Assembly (NCBI RefSeq): GCF_004362805.1
Contig: NZ_SNYF01000007.1
Span: 1 to 64,000 of the forward strand
Reading direction: 5' to 3'
DNA length: 64,000 nt
Source of the DNA: Algoriphagus boseongensis
Lineage (GTDB): Bacteria > Bacteroidota > Bacteroidia > Cytophagales > Cyclobacteriaceae
The notes under the pieces were generated by a model, which saw only the letters and a list, made by a program, of their open reading frames with translations, did no database searches and had not been told where the DNA came from. Positions 9,299 through 18,566 of this stretch are shown piece after piece. The first letter of the stretch is position 1, and every line of letters starts with the position of its first letter. A program made the position numbers and the translations under genes.

Positions 9299-10285
9299 TT
9301 ATTTTTCCCGGTGAACGAGATCTTGGACAATCGCCGAAAGGTTCTGGAAATAGTCTTCATTTTTGAAGTGAATGCTTTCCAATTGCCTGAAACCAGAATC
9401 AAAATAATACTGCATTTTGGCTTCTGTCAGGGCTTTTATTCCCAATTTTTCATAGATACCCTTTACGGCATTTACTTTTTCTTCCTTATTAAAATCCTGA
9501 AGAGAAAGCCAATGATTTAATTCCTTGGCATCTGCCCCCTCTGCTAGTTCCAAGGCTTTCAGAAGGAGAAATGTTTTTTTATTGGAAATGATATCTCCTC
9601 CGACCTGCTTTCCAAACTTTGCCTTATCCGCATAGACATCAAGCAGATCGTCTTTCAACTGAAATCCCACGCCGATATTCACACCAAAATCATAAAGCTT
9701 TTGAGCATCCTCTTTCTCAGCACCTGCTAAAATTGCTCCGAGTTGCAAAGCGAAACCCAGCAAAACTGCTGTTTTGAGCCGGATCATATTGAGATATTCT
9801 TCTTCAGATACCGTTTCATAGGTTTCGAAGTTCATATCCAATTGCTGGCCTTCACAGACTTCAGCAGCAGTTTGATTGAATAAACGGATGACTTCAGGAA
9901 GTAAAGAGGGTTCTGTACCAAGCAAAAGATCATAAGCCCTTACCAACATCACATCTCCGGAAAGGATGGCAATATTGGAATTCCATTTTTCATGTACCGT
10001 TGCCTTTCCTCTACGAAGCGGAGCATTGTCCATGATGTCATCATGCATCAGAGTGAAGTTGTGAAAAACCTCTACGGCAGACGCCTGAGAGAGGATTTCC
10101 TCCGGATTTTTTCCATAAATCCCATATGCCAACAAGGAAAGGAGCGGACGGATCCGCTTTCCTCCAAGACTCATGATGTAGGTAATGGGTTCGTATAGTT
10201 CGTTTGGTGATTCTCCGAAATTGTGGGAGGTAATATGATGCTCAAGCTTAGTTAAAAGAGCGTGAGCGAGGCTTTTTTCTGTCAT
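9299..10285 (-). CDS. polyprenyl (farnesyl/geranylgeranyl-type) diphosphate synthase
   Basis: A 328-residue trans-isoprenyl diphosphate synthase. GGKRIRP (41-47), first Asp-rich motif DDIMD (82-86) and second Asp-rich motif DDLLD (212-216) bind the allylic substrate through Mg2+. It supplies isoprenoid chains for quinones or carotenoids; chain length cannot be read safely from sequence alone. The frame opens at a TTG (10294), but the ATG at 10285 gives the natural MTEKSLAHALL start. It overlaps the 3' end of rnr by 38 bases, which suggests translational coupling. Confidence 0.93.
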   Translation of the reverse strand: MTEKSLAHALLTKLEHHITSHNFGESPNELYEPITYIMSLGGKRIRPLLSLLAYGIYGKNPEEILSQASAVEVFHNFTLMHDDIMDNAPLRRGKATVHEKWNSNIAILSGDVMLVRAYDLLLGTEPSLLPEVIRLFNQTAAEVCEGQQLDMNFETYETVSEEEYLNMIRLKTAVLLGFALQLGAILAGAEKEDAQKLYDFGVNIGVGFQLKDDLLDVYADKAKFGKQVGGDIISNKKTFLLLKALELAEGADAKELNHWLSLQDFNKEEKVNAVKGIYEKLGIKALTEAKMQYYFDSGFRQLESIHFKNEDYFQNLSAIVQDLVHREK

Positions 10286-12455
10286 TATCTGCAAATTCCA
10301 AATCGATTGTCCTGCGGTCGATATCGGTATTAACTACCCTGACCGACACTTTGTCTCCCAAAGTGATCATTTTTTTACTTCTCGTCCCAATCAAACGCAT
10401 GTTTCTTTCGTCAAATTCATAGTAATCATCGTCCATGTCCTGAACTCGAATCATGCCTTCACACTTGGTTTCTGTGATTTCCACGAATACACCCCACTCA
10501 GTCACTCCACTCACAATTCCGTCATAATCTTTTTCCTCAGCAAGGGACATAAACTCCACCTGCTTATATTTAATAGAGGCTCTTTCTGCATCTGCTGCCC
10601 GCTTTTCCCGCTCGGAAGAATGCATACACTTTTGCTCCCAAGGCTCTGCATCAGGTGATTTTCCTCCTTCCAAATAGTGCTCCAAGAGTCTGTGAACCAT
10701 CATGTCCGGATAACGACGGATTGGGGAGGTGAAGTGCGTATAATGTGCAAAGGCCAAACCGAAATGTCCTTTAGGCTCGGTGGTATATTTGGCTTTGGCC
10801 ATACTTCGAATCGCTAATTGCTCCAAAACATTTTGCTCAGGCTTTCCTTGGATTTCATCCATCAGCTTATTCAATGCAGTGGAGATTTTTTTCTCGCTGG
10901 TAACGTCCATTTGGTGTCCAAAGCGCTTGGCGAATCCGGAGAATGTTTCCAATCGATCCAAATCTGGACTGTCGTGAGTTCGGTAGACAAAGGTGTCTGC
11001 TCCCTGATGTTTTCGGAAAATAAACTCTGCCACATACTTATTGGCCAAGAGCATAAACTCCTCGATCAGTTTGTGGATGTCTTTTCTTTCTTTGACAAAA
11101 AGTCCCAGAGGTGTTCCTTTTTCATCCAGTTTGAATTTGACTTCCACCGTTTCAAAATTGACGGCTCCGTGATCAAAACGTCTTTTTCGGATTTTCTTGG
11201 CCAATTCATTCAGAAAGGTCAATTCCTTGAAATAATCCCCGGATTGGGTGTCAATGCATTCCTGAGCTTCCTCATAGGCATAGCGTCGATCGGAATGAAT
11301 AATTGTCCTTCCAATCCAATGATTGACCACATTGGCCTCTTTATCCATTTCAAAAACACAGGCAAAAGTTAGCTTATCTTCTTTTGGTCTGAGCGAGCAA
11401 AGGCCATTGCTTAAGCGCTCTGGAAGCATGGGAATGGTTCGGTCTACCAAATAAACTGAAGTAGCTCGATTGAAGGCCTCTTTTTCTAAGGCAGTTTTTG
11501 GCTTGACGTAGTGAGTCACATCTGCGATATGCACCCCGATTTCCAGATTTCCATTTTCCAATTCTCTGTAGGAAATGGCATCGTCAAAATCTTTTGCGTC
11601 AATAGGATCTATAGTAAAAGTCAAGACATCTCTAAAGTCTTTGCGAGCCTTGATCTCTTTGGCAGAGATTTTTTCAGGAATAGCGTTGGCTTCCTCATCT
11701 GCATCTTTTGGATATTCGAATGGAAGACCAAATTCTGCCATGATGGAGTGAATCTCGACTTCATGAAGACCGGCTTTACCCAATACCCGGGTTACTTTTC
11801 CGGTTGGGTTTTTATCATCTTCTCTCCATTCGGTGAGTTTGACGATGACTTTTTCATTGTGCTCGGCGCCCATTAGATCTCCACGATGCACGAAGATATC
11901 CTTGTGCATCTTCTTGAAGTCAGGTACCACAAATGCAAAACGAGGAGAAATTTCAACACGGCCCACAAATTCATCTCGGTTTCTTTCTAAAATCTCGAGT
12001 ACACGGCCTTCAGTCCGACCTGATTTTCCTTTTAATGGAAAAACCATAACCCGAACCTTGTCTCCATCCAAAGCCTGCTTAAGGTCAGCTTCTTTGACTA
12101 AAATATCACCGGTCTCCGCCTTTGGGTCCTCAGGAATTATAAAGGCAAATCTGGGATTCACAAAATCCACGGTGCCAACTATAAAATCCGGATCTTGGTT
12201 GGAGGAGAAATAGTTTCTAGGAGTTCGGGAGATTTTTCCGGTCTCTACCAGACGGTAGAGGGCTGGTTCCACGCCACCTTTTTGGATGGCGTCGCGAATT
12301 TCCAATCGTTTGATGATCTGCTTGGCGTTGAATTCTTCGCCAAAATGTGCGTCTAAAAATTGTAGAATCTTTTTGGCTAGCGTTCCCGAGTCATTGCCTT
12401 CCCGGAAGCCTCCTTTATTTTTTTTCGAATGTTTTCTATCTGATTTTCTTCCCAT
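10248..12455 (-). CDS. rnr: ribonuclease R
   Basis: A 735-residue 3'-5' exoribonuclease of the RNase II/R family. After a basic N-terminal stretch there are a winged-helix-like segment (about 25-85), two cold-shock OB domains (about 90-240), the RNB catalytic domain (from about 275, with DAKDFDD at 286-292 holding the metal-binding Asp residues) and a C-terminal S1 domain (about 640-725). It degrades structured RNA and takes part in rRNA and mRNA turnover. It is the first gene of a likely operon with the isoprenoid synthase and rhomboid genes. Confidence 0.95.
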   Translation of the reverse strand: MGRKSDRKHSKKNKGGFREGNDSGTLAKKILQFLDAHFGEEFNAKQIIKRLEIRDAIQKGGVEPALYRLVETGKISRTPRNYFSSNQDPDFIVGTVDFVNPRFAFIIPEDPKAETGDILVKEADLKQALDGDKVRVMVFPLKGKSGRTEGRVLEILERNRDEFVGRVEISPRFAFVVPDFKKMHKDIFVHRGDLMGAEHNEKVIVKLTEWREDDKNPTGKVTRVLGKAGLHEVEIHSIMAEFGLPFEYPKDADEEANAIPEKISAKEIKARKDFRDVLTFTIDPIDAKDFDDAISYRELENGNLEIGVHIADVTHYVKPKTALEKEAFNRATSVYLVDRTIPMLPERLSNGLCSLRPKEDKLTFACVFEMDKEANVVNHWIGRTIIHSDRRYAYEEAQECIDTQSGDYFKELTFLNELAKKIRKRRFDHGAVNFETVEVKFKLDEKGTPLGLFVKERKDIHKLIEEFMLLANKYVAEFIFRKHQGADTFVYRTHDSPDLDRLETFSGFAKRFGHQMDVTSEKKISTALNKLMDEIQGKPEQNVLEQLAIRSMAKAKYTTEPKGHFGLAFAHYTHFTSPIRRYPDMMVHRLLEHYLEGGKSPDAEPWEQKCMHSSEREKRAADAERASIKYKQVEFMSLAEEKDYDGIVSGVTEWGVFVEITETKCEGMIRVQDMDDDYYEFDERNMRLIGTRSKKMITLGDKVSVRVVNTDIDRRTIDLEFADNDRKKPRSRSFN

Positions 12456-12546
12456 GAGGGTTTTTATTTCTTGTGTTAATGGTTCATTTCAAAGGCCATT
12501 TGGAATCCTGCCGAAGAATGAATAATCCTTATGTGTGATTTTTTTG

Positions 12547-12575
12547 TCAAGCCTTTCTACTTTGGGCAGGCTTGA
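12547..12575. repeat. inverted repeat upstream of rnr
   Basis: TCAAGCCT and AGGCTTGA form a perfect 8-bp inverted repeat with a 13-base spacer between rnr and the exonuclease gene. Neither strand has a T-run directly after the stem, so it does not look like a standard terminator. It could be an operator or the weak terminator of an unseen transcript. Confidence 0.35.
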
Positions 12576-12609
12576 TATCTAAGGTAAAAAGAATTGGATG
12601 CCTTAGGCA

Positions 12610-13359
12610 TTAATCTATGTGATCTTTTTTTGAATCTTCTGGTCTGACAATTTCTATTTGGAGTTCTTCGGTTTGTGGATGCATAGCCATGAATATTCTA
12701 GCCGTCACTTCCACGTCTCGAAGGCAATAGTTTTTGATTTTTTCCAAGTCCTTTTCTTTATAAAAAGTAGCATTGACTTCACTTCCATCGATGCTTTCCT
12801 TGGAAGTTGGGATCCCAAATACTGCTGCCAAAAGTTCCAGCCGGGTGTAATATTTATAATCTCCGAATCTCCACATTTCCATGGTGTCGAAGTGGCGAAC
12901 CTCCCATGGCTTTTTACCACCAATTTGTAAGGGTTCCGGTAGAGTGATCCCATGGATCAGCATTCTGCGGCAGAGATAGGGAAAGTCAAACTCCTTACCG
13001 TTATGCGCGCAAAGCATCCATTTTTTCTTCCCTAATAAGTCTTTTAGTGCTAAAAGAAGTTCCCTTTCCTCTTCATGTGAAAATACTTTCGAGCGGAAGA
13101 GGAGTTTTTTATCTTTCTTTTTGCTTTGGAAATAACCTACGCCAACGCAGATTACCTGGCCAAATTCTGCGTGAATTCCTGCCCGATCAAAATACAAAGA
13201 ACCCGGTTCGGATACGGGTATTTCGGTTCGGATCAGTTTTTCTTTTTTCAGCCATTCCTGCTGAAGGCGTGGATCCACGTCTTCAAAATTCTCGGTTTGG
13301 GATGCGGTCTCGATGTCCAAAAACAAGATATCCCCCAATTGGTCTAAAAAATCTGCCAT
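12610..13359 (-). CDS. PolB-like 3'-5' exonuclease (DEDDy, RNase H fold)
   Basis: A 249-residue predicted exonuclease related to the proofreading domain of family B DNA polymerases. ExoI is LFLDIETAS with Asp15/Glu17, ExoII is CAHNGKEFDFPYL with Asn120/Asp125, and ExoIII is YCLRDVEVT with Tyr211/Asp215. There is no polymerase domain, so it is a stand-alone nuclease of the DNA_pol_B_exo2 type. It sits 11 bases after a small gene on the same strand, and together with lipB they form a minus-strand run. Confidence 0.87.
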   Translation of the reverse strand: MADFLDQLGDILFLDIETASQTENFEDVDPRLQQEWLKKEKLIRTEIPVSEPGSLYFDRAGIHAEFGQVICVGVGYFQSKKKDKKLLFRSKVFSHEEERELLLALKDLLGKKKWMLCAHNGKEFDFPYLCRRMLIHGITLPEPLQIGGKKPWEVRHFDTMEMWRFGDYKYYTRLELLAAVFGIPTSKESIDGSEVNATFYKEKDLEKIKNYCLRDVEVTARIFMAMHPQTEELQIEIVRPEDSKKDHID

Positions 13360-13370
13360 ATGGTCTAAAC

Positions 13371-13772
13371 TTAACTGTGAAGGATGCCCTCCAATCCCAA
13401 TTCTGGAATTACTCGGAGGTTGACAGGGTCAAAACTGCCAGGAGTAAAGATAAACTTTTTGTCAAAAATCTGATCCAGAATGTAATAGCTTACCCAGAAT
13501 TCATTGGTCAAAACAAATACTGCAGGGTCTATGGGCTCTACTTTTGCCACGGCTTCCGGCCCAAGCTCCTGTATCATGTGACGAAGAGTGGAGGTTTGAC
13601 GCTTTTCTCCTTCCAAAATCCCATAACCTTTGGAAGTGATCATCACTGTGTTTAATTCAATCAGGTTAAAATTAATGATGTAAACAGCCCATTCGGTACC
13701 TGTGGATTTCTCCTCCTTTGCAATCGCCAATTTTACCCCGGTGACAGGAGAGAAGTCTATGTCTTTTTTCAT
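13371..13772 (-). CDS. conserved hypothetical protein (133 residues)
   Basis: A soluble 133-residue protein without signal peptide or membrane segment. It begins MKKDIDFSPVTGV, and the middle reads like a mixed alpha/beta fold with strands such as WAVYIINFNL and TVMITSKGYGI. Similar small proteins are widespread in Bacteroidota next to housekeeping genes, but I know no function for them. It directly abuts lipB (no gap between its start and the lipB stop) and precedes the exonuclease gene by 11 bases, so it is probably translated from the same message. Confidence 0.75.
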   Translation of the reverse strand: MKKDIDFSPVTGVKLAIAKEEKSTGTEWAVYIINFNLIELNTVMITSKGYGILEGEKRQTSTLRHMIQELGPEAVAKVEPIDPAVFVLTNEFWVSYYILDQIFDKKFIFTPGSFDPVNLRVIPELGLEGILHS

Positions 13773-14495
13773 TTAAGTTTCTATAAGATTCATTTCAAAA
13801 AGCTCAGCGAGGTGTTTTTTCATCAGAGCTTTGACTTTATTTTCATCCACGGCCTTACCCAATTCTAGATGGAGGGAGGTAACGGCTTTATCATCAATGC
13901 CGCAGGGGATAATATGCCCGAAATATGTCAGGTCAACATTCAGGTTAAAGGCAAAACCATGCATGGTGACCCAACGGCTTGATTTTACACCCATCGCACA
14001 GATTTTTCTCGGATTCTCCTGTTTGATGTGATCAAGCCAAACGCCAGTCAAACCATCAATTCTTCCAGCTTCGATGTCGTATTCTGCCAAAGTCCGGATC
14101 ACAGCTTCCTCTAAAAACCTGAGGTATTTATGGATGTCGGTGAAGAAATTATCCAAATCCAAAATCGGGTAGCCCACCAACTGCCCTGGACCGTGGTATG
14201 TGATATCTCCTCCACGGTTGATCTTGTAATAGGTCGCATGGTGGGTTTTCAATCCTTCCTCATCCAGAAGTAGGTTTTCAGGTTTTCCACTTTTCCCCAA
14301 AGTATAGACATGGGGATGCTCCACGAATAGCAAGTAATTAGGAGTACTGGTTTGAGAGGTTGGTGGGAGATTTCTGTTCTGGATTTTTTGGGAAACAATT
14401 TCTCCGAAAATCTTTTCCTGATAATCCCAAGCCTGCTGGTAATCCATGCGTCCGAGATCTCGGAATTCTACTGTTTTGTTGATATTTTCGTTCAT
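13773..14495 (-). CDS. lipB: lipoyl(octanoyl) transferase
   Basis: A 240-residue LipB, which moves octanoate from acyl carrier protein to lipoyl domains of 2-oxoacid dehydrogenases and the glycine cleavage system. The RGGDITYHGPGQLVGYP block (from Arg94) is the substrate pocket, Lys171 in MGVKSSRW and Cys198 in IIPCGI are the catalytic Lys/Cys pair. The product would then be sulfurated by LipA, which is not in this window. It is the first gene of the lipB - small protein - exonuclease run. Confidence 0.95.
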   Translation of the reverse strand: MNENINKTVEFRDLGRMDYQQAWDYQEKIFGEIVSQKIQNRNLPPTSQTSTPNYLLFVEHPHVYTLGKSGKPENLLLDEEGLKTHHATYYKINRGGDITYHGPGQLVGYPILDLDNFFTDIHKYLRFLEEAVIRTLAEYDIEAGRIDGLTGVWLDHIKQENPRKICAMGVKSSRWVTMHGFAFNLNVDLTYFGHIIPCGIDDKAVTSLHLELGKAVDENKVKALMKKHLAELFEMNLIET

Positions 14496-14577
14496 AGGAT
14501 TTCCTTCCGGAATTCACTTTTAAACAGCCCTTTGGGACGTATCGTTCTTGAATTTTTCAAAATTAACTTAATTTCTC

Positions 14578-14934
14578 ATGGCAGAGCACAATGAATCGGG
14601 AAGACTGGCTGAACAATTGGCCGCAGATTGGCTAATCAGCAAGGGATATGAAGTGATCACCCGCAACTATCGACACGGGCATGCTGAGATTGATCTGATT
14701 TGTCAGCATCGGGGTTTATTGATTTTTATTGAGGTAAAATTTCGATCTGGAACCGGCTTTGGTTATGCAGAGGAATTTGTGGATTCGGTAAAGAAAAAAC
14801 TCTTGGTTAAGGCTGCAGATCAGTATATTTATGAAAGTGATTGGAAAAAAGACATCCGTTTTGATATTGTCGGGGTGTATCGGGATCGTACGGGAACCAT
14901 TCATTTCAGGCAATTTGAAGACGCATTTTATTAA
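14578..14934 (+). CDS. YraN family (UPF0102) endonuclease-like protein
   Basis: A 118-residue protein with the YraN signature: GRLAEQLAADWLISKGYEV, then RNYRHGHAEIDLI and FIEVKFR. Asp39, Glu52 and Lys54 correspond to the PD-(D/E)XK nuclease core. The family is near universal but its physiological role is unresolved. It is divergent from lipB and followed 19 bases later by the SYLF gene on the same strand. Confidence 0.9.
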   Translation: MAEHNESGRLAEQLAADWLISKGYEVITRNYRHGHAEIDLICQHRGLLIFIEVKFRSGTGFGYAEEFVDSVKKKLLVKAADQYIYESDWKKDIRFDIVGVYRDRTGTIHFRQFEDAFY

Positions 14935-14953
14935 ACTAATTATAAATCCCACC

Positions 14954-15481
14954 ATGAAAAAACTATCCCTTTTATTATTCATGCTTTTGGCTGCAGCCAT
15001 TACTTATGCTCAAAATGACTCAAAAAATCAGCGTATTATCGACGATTCAGAGGAGGCAAAAGAAGGCTTTTTGAAAGACGATCCTGAAATGGACAAGTTA
15101 TTTTCCTCTTCCTATGGATACATAATATTACCCAATGTTGGAAAAGGTGGGCTTGGAGTAGGAGGAGCTACAGGAAATGGAGTGGCTTTCGAACAAGGTG
15201 AAAGAATTGGTTTTGCAAGAATGACTCAGGTGACCATTGGTTTTCAAGCTGGAGGACAAGCCTATAGCGAGGTTGTTTTCTTTGAAAATAAGGAAGCTTT
15301 CGATCGATTTAAGGAAAGCAAAATTGAAATGTCCGCACAGGTATCGGCAGTTGCAGCAGCTTCTGGAGCTTCCCTAAATGCAAAATATGTGGATGGAGTG
15401 ATGGTTTTTACCAGAACCAAAGGCGGATTGATGTATGAAGCCTCAGTGGGAGGGCAGCAATTTAAGTTTACAGAGAATTAA
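14954..15481 (+). CDS. SYLF (YSC84-like) lipid-binding domain protein
   Basis: A 175-residue exported protein. The signal peptide is MKKLSLLLFMLLAAAITYAQ. The remainder matches the bacterial YSC84/SYLF domain, with glycine-rich GKGGLGVGGATGNG, MTQVTIGFQAGGQAY and FTRTKGGLMYEASVGGQ. SYLF domains bind phosphoinositides in eukaryotes; the bacterial versions are periplasmic and of unknown role. The frame is open 123 bases farther upstream, but the ATG at 14954 gives a clean signal peptide. Its stop codon overlaps the 3' end of the convergent YwqK-like gene by four bases. Confidence 0.87.
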   Translation: MKKLSLLLFMLLAAAITYAQNDSKNQRIIDDSEEAKEGFLKDDPEMDKLFSSSYGYIILPNVGKGGLGVGGATGNGVAFEQGERIGFARMTQVTIGFQAGGQAYSEVVFFENKEAFDRFKESKIEMSAQVSAVAAASGASLNAKYVDGVMVFTRTKGGLMYEASVGGQQFKFTEN

Positions 15482-16338
15482 TTCACGTTTTCTTTCCTAT
15501 ACACCAGATTTCCGTCCTTATCCCATTCCGCTCGGATATAAGGGCGGAAATTTTTTGTATAGGGCTCTTCCTGATATTGAATCTCTCTTTTTCTGACCGC
15601 CTTGGTGTTATTGGTGTCCCAGTATTCTGTCCATAGCCCTACTTTTTCACCGTATTTGTATTCTCCGGTGACCGCGATTTGCTGATCCTCGTGGAAGTAG
15701 AAATAATTGCCTTCCTTTAATCCATATTGAACCGGGATAATTTCTTCAATAGACTTGGAAGCGCGGTTATAGTAGGTTACGGTGGATTCTCTGGGCCATC
15801 CTTCAGCAAAATGGCTTTTATCCTGAAGGACATTATTGGAATCAAATACCATCCAGGTTTTATGCTTCATCCCGTAATAAAACATGCCGCTTTCTACGAC
15901 TGTTTCATTTACTAATCTTTCATATGGGCCATGGAGCAGGTATCCATTTCCCGGGGTATAGCCTTCTGTACGGATAGCTTTTTCACTTGGATCATACCAA
16001 TAAATATCGCGGATGTAGGGATTGGGCATCCGCTCCGCATCGGTGTAATTAAAATATTCAAAGTATGACTGTCCCCGAATTTCCCTTCTGGTAAATCCAC
16101 GTTGGGTTTTGACATCAAACCAAATATTTTTTCTGGCTTTTTTCTTCTTTTCTTTTTTCTCTTCCTTCTCTTTTTCCTCGTCAAACAATAACAAAGGAGC
16201 TACTGTAGGCAAAAGGGCTGAGCTGACCACTCCTGTGGAATCTGGGTCAGATTTTTTGTCTTGATCGTTTTTCTGGGCAAAAGCAGATTTACCTAAGCCA
16301 AACAAAATCAACAGAAATACAGGAATTGCCTTTTTCAT
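15478..16338 (-). CDS. exported YwqK/MORN-like repeat protein
   Basis: A 286-residue secreted protein with signal peptide MKKAIPVFLLILFGLGKSAF, followed by a low-complexity Glu/Lys stretch (about 60-70). The C-terminal half has variant MORN-type repeats such as LLHGPYERLVN, GMFYYGMKHKTWMVF, LKEGNYFYFHED and YKYGEKVGLWTEYWD. Proteins of this type are often named YwqK-family antitoxins, but there is no toxin partner here and the repeats alone do not show that role. An upstream in-frame TTG is discarded in favour of the ATG at 16338. Confidence 0.75.
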   Translation of the reverse strand: MKKAIPVFLLILFGLGKSAFAQKNDQDKKSDPDSTGVVSSALLPTVAPLLLFDEEKEKEEKKEKKKKARKNIWFDVKTQRGFTRREIRGQSYFEYFNYTDAERMPNPYIRDIYWYDPSEKAIRTEGYTPGNGYLLHGPYERLVNETVVESGMFYYGMKHKTWMVFDSNNVLQDKSHFAEGWPRESTVTYYNRASKSIEEIIPVQYGLKEGNYFYFHEDQQIAVTGEYKYGEKVGLWTEYWDTNNTKAVRKREIQYQEEPYTKNFRPYIRAEWDKDGNLVYRKENVN

Positions 16339-16500
16339 TTCAGAAAAAACGGCCCAAGGGACCAAGTATTTTATTCAAAAATAACATTTCATGCGATTAT
16401 ACCTTGAATTTAATTGGACTCCAAAAATCTTCCAAGACAAGTAACTTCCCATGAGATTTTTCCTGTTCTAAGGGATTTCCACATCAAATCCTTCAGATTG

Positions 16501-16531
16501 TTTAGAATTACTAATCTTTAGGCTATTTTTG
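16501..16531 (+). promoter_or_regulatory. promoter for the aminotransferase gene
   Basis: TATTTTTG at 16524-16531 matches the Bacteroidota -7 element exactly. A TTTA at 16501-16504 lies precisely 19 bases upstream, the standard spacing, with one mismatch to TTTG. The start codon follows 28 bases after the -7 box. Confidence 0.5.
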
Positions 16532-16559
16532 AGGAATTTGTAAAAAATAAACCTAAAAA

Positions 16560-17762
16560 ATGAATTCTATTCTATCAGATCGCATCTTGAATATGGAGGA
16601 ATCAGCAACTCTTGCTATGGCAAAAAAGGCCAGAGAGCTGAAATCCCAAGGTATTGACATTATCAGCTTGAGTTTGGGTGAGCCGGATTTTAAGACCCCT
16701 AAACATATTCAGCAGGCTGCTAAAGATGCGATCGATGAAGGAAAATATTTTGCCTATCCTCCAGTAGCAGGCTATCAGGATCTCCGTGAAGCTATCGCTA
16801 AAAAACTTAGAGAGGAGAATAATATCACCCAAGCAAAAGCTGAAAACATTGTGGTTTCTGTGGGTGCAAAGCATTCAATCGCCAATACCTTTATGTGTTT
16901 GCTCAATGAAGGGGATGAAGTAGTAATTTTCTCTCCTTACTGGGTGAGCTATGCAGAAATAATTAAGCTCTGTGGAGGAGTTCCAGTATTGATCGAAGGG
17001 AATCTGGAAAATAATTTCAAAGCTACCGCTGCTCAATTGGAAGCTGCAATCACCCCAAAAACCAAGGCGGTAATCTATTCCTCTCCTTGTAATCCAACTG
17101 GTTCTGTGTTTTCTCAGACTGAATTGGAGGCTATCGCTGAGGTAGTGAAAAAACATCCAAATATGGTGGTGATTGCTGATGAAATTTATGAATTGATCAA
17201 CTTCACCGGAAAGAATTTCAGCATCGCTTCTATTCCTGGAATGTTCGAAAGAACAGTTACCGTCAATGGATTTTCCAAAGGATATGCCATGACAGGTTGG
17301 AGAGTGGGTTATATCTGCGCTCCTTTGGAAATCGCCAAAGCTGTTGAAAAAATGCAAGGTCAGTTTACCTCTGGAAATACGGGTATTGCCCAAAGAGCTG
17401 CATTGGCAGGGATTGCAGGTGATCAGACTCCATCCAAGGAAATGGCTGAGCAATATTTGAAAAGAAGAGATTTGGTATTGGGACTATTGAGAGATATACC
17501 TGGAATCAAAACTCACGTGCCAGAGGGTGCATTCTATTTCTTCCCTGATGTGACAGCTTTCTTTGGAAAATCTGCTCATGGGCATACGGTTTCAAATGCA
17601 GATGATCTGTGTATTTATTTGTTGGCTGTTGCCAATGTTTCCTTGGTTACTGGAGGTGCATTTGGAGCTCCGAATTGTGTGAGAATTTCTTACGCAGCTT
17701 CTGAAGCTGACCTAATTGAAGCCCTGAAGCGAATTAAAAAAGCCTTGGGAGACCTGGCTTAA
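16560..17762 (+). CDS. pyridoxal-phosphate aminotransferase, aspartate aminotransferase type
   Basis: A 400-residue fold-type I, class I/II aminotransferase. SPCNPTG at 175-181, Asp207 with Tyr210 in DEIYE, and the cofactor-binding Lys240 in NGFSKGYAMTGWRVGY are all intact. The pattern fits the aspartate aminotransferase Ib subgroup, which interconverts aspartate/oxaloacetate and glutamate/2-oxoglutarate; some relatives also accept aromatic amino acids or prephenate. The gene is monocistronic, with its own promoter and terminator. Confidence 0.93.
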   Translation: MNSILSDRILNMEESATLAMAKKARELKSQGIDIISLSLGEPDFKTPKHIQQAAKDAIDEGKYFAYPPVAGYQDLREAIAKKLREENNITQAKAENIVVSVGAKHSIANTFMCLLNEGDEVVIFSPYWVSYAEIIKLCGGVPVLIEGNLENNFKATAAQLEAAITPKTKAVIYSSPCNPTGSVFSQTELEAIAEVVKKHPNMVVIADEIYELINFTGKNFSIASIPGMFERTVTVNGFSKGYAMTGWRVGYICAPLEIAKAVEKMQGQFTSGNTGIAQRAALAGIAGDQTPSKEMAEQYLKRRDLVLGLLRDIPGIKTHVPEGAFYFFPDVTAFFGKSAHGHTVSNADDLCIYLLAVANVSLVTGGAFGAPNCVRISYAASEADLIEALKRIKKALGDLA

Positions 17763-17782
17763 TTCAAGCGAATAAAATTTGT

Positions 17783-17813
17783 TAGCCTCGGTGAAAATCG
17801 GGGCTATTTTTTT
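17783..17813 (+). terminator. aminotransferase gene terminator
   Basis: TAGCCTCG pairs with CGGGGCTA (one wobble) around an A-rich loop and is followed by seven T residues, 20 bases after the stop codon. Confidence 0.8.
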
Positions 17814-17854
17814 GCCTTGGCAGAAAGGCTTAATTTTGAACCAAATCTATTTTC

Positions 17855-18565
17855 ATGGCCGAAGTCTTAGTCATTACCCCGGTAAAAAACTCCATTGAAA
17901 CCACCCTAGATACTGCTAGAGCTATTGCCGGGTCCTCAGTGCAGGTAAAGCATATCATTTTTAATGATTTCAGTTCGCCTGAAACCAAGGAGCAACTTGA
18001 AAAGCACAAGAGTGAAATCGGATACGATTTGGTTCATTTGGAGGATTTGACAGATCACCCTTCTCCAAACTACAAATTGGTCCTTCAAATCTCCCAAAAG
18101 AAAGCCTTGGAGGAAAATCTTCCCCTTTTGGTAGTGGAGTCCGATGTGGTGATCAAGTCAGATACCATTAAAAGACTTCTTGATAGCCTTCAAAAAGAGA
18201 AAGAAGTGGGATTAGTTGGTTCGGTGACAGTGGATGAAAATGGGGTGGTGAATTTTCCCTATCTAAAATTTAAAGGGGTAAAGGAAAAAGTAATTCATAC
18301 CCATCGAAGTCTAAGTTTTTGTTGCACCCTTTTTTCATTGGACTTTTTGAAAAGCTATGATTTCACAGGTTTGGATGAAGCTAAGGATTGGTATGATACT
18401 TTTATATCTAAAAAGTCTATTGAATTGGGTTTCCAAAATACCGTCTTGATGGATGCCCCGGTCTGGCATAGACCACATGCCAGCAGACCTTGGAAGCAAC
18501 TCAAGTATTCTAATCCTCTGAAATATTACTTTTTAAAATTCTGGAAGGGTTTGGATAAAATTTAA
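17855..18565 (+). CDS. glycosyltransferase-like protein, GT-A fold (family 2 type)
   Basis: A 236-residue protein with a GT-A beginning, EVLVITPVKNSIETTLDTARA, then HIIFNDFSS and a probable DxD-like element LVVESDVVIKSD (about 92-103). The C-terminal part keeps a basic amphipathic segment but no membrane span. It is shorter and more divergent than the neighbouring GT2, so donor and acceptor cannot be named. It converges on the second glycosyltransferase with one base between the stop codons. Confidence 0.75.
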   Translation: MAEVLVITPVKNSIETTLDTARAIAGSSVQVKHIIFNDFSSPETKEQLEKHKSEIGYDLVHLEDLTDHPSPNYKLVLQISQKKALEENLPLLVVESDVVIKSDTIKRLLDSLQKEKEVGLVGSVTVDENGVVNFPYLKFKGVKEKVIHTHRSLSFCCTLFSLDFLKSYDFTGLDEAKDWYDTFISKKSIELGFQNTVLMDAPVWHRPHASRPWKQLKYSNPLKYYFLKFWKGLDKI

Positions 18566-18566
18566 A

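Noticed and set aside
14831..14953. N-terminal extension of the SYLF protein
   Set aside because: It overlaps the 3' end of the yraN-like gene in another frame and would place the signal peptide 41 residues inside the protein.
15478..16338. Toxin-antitoxin system based on the YwqK-like protein
   Set aside because: It is a secreted MORN-like repeat protein with no toxin gene on either side; the name YwqK antitoxin is a label by similarity only.
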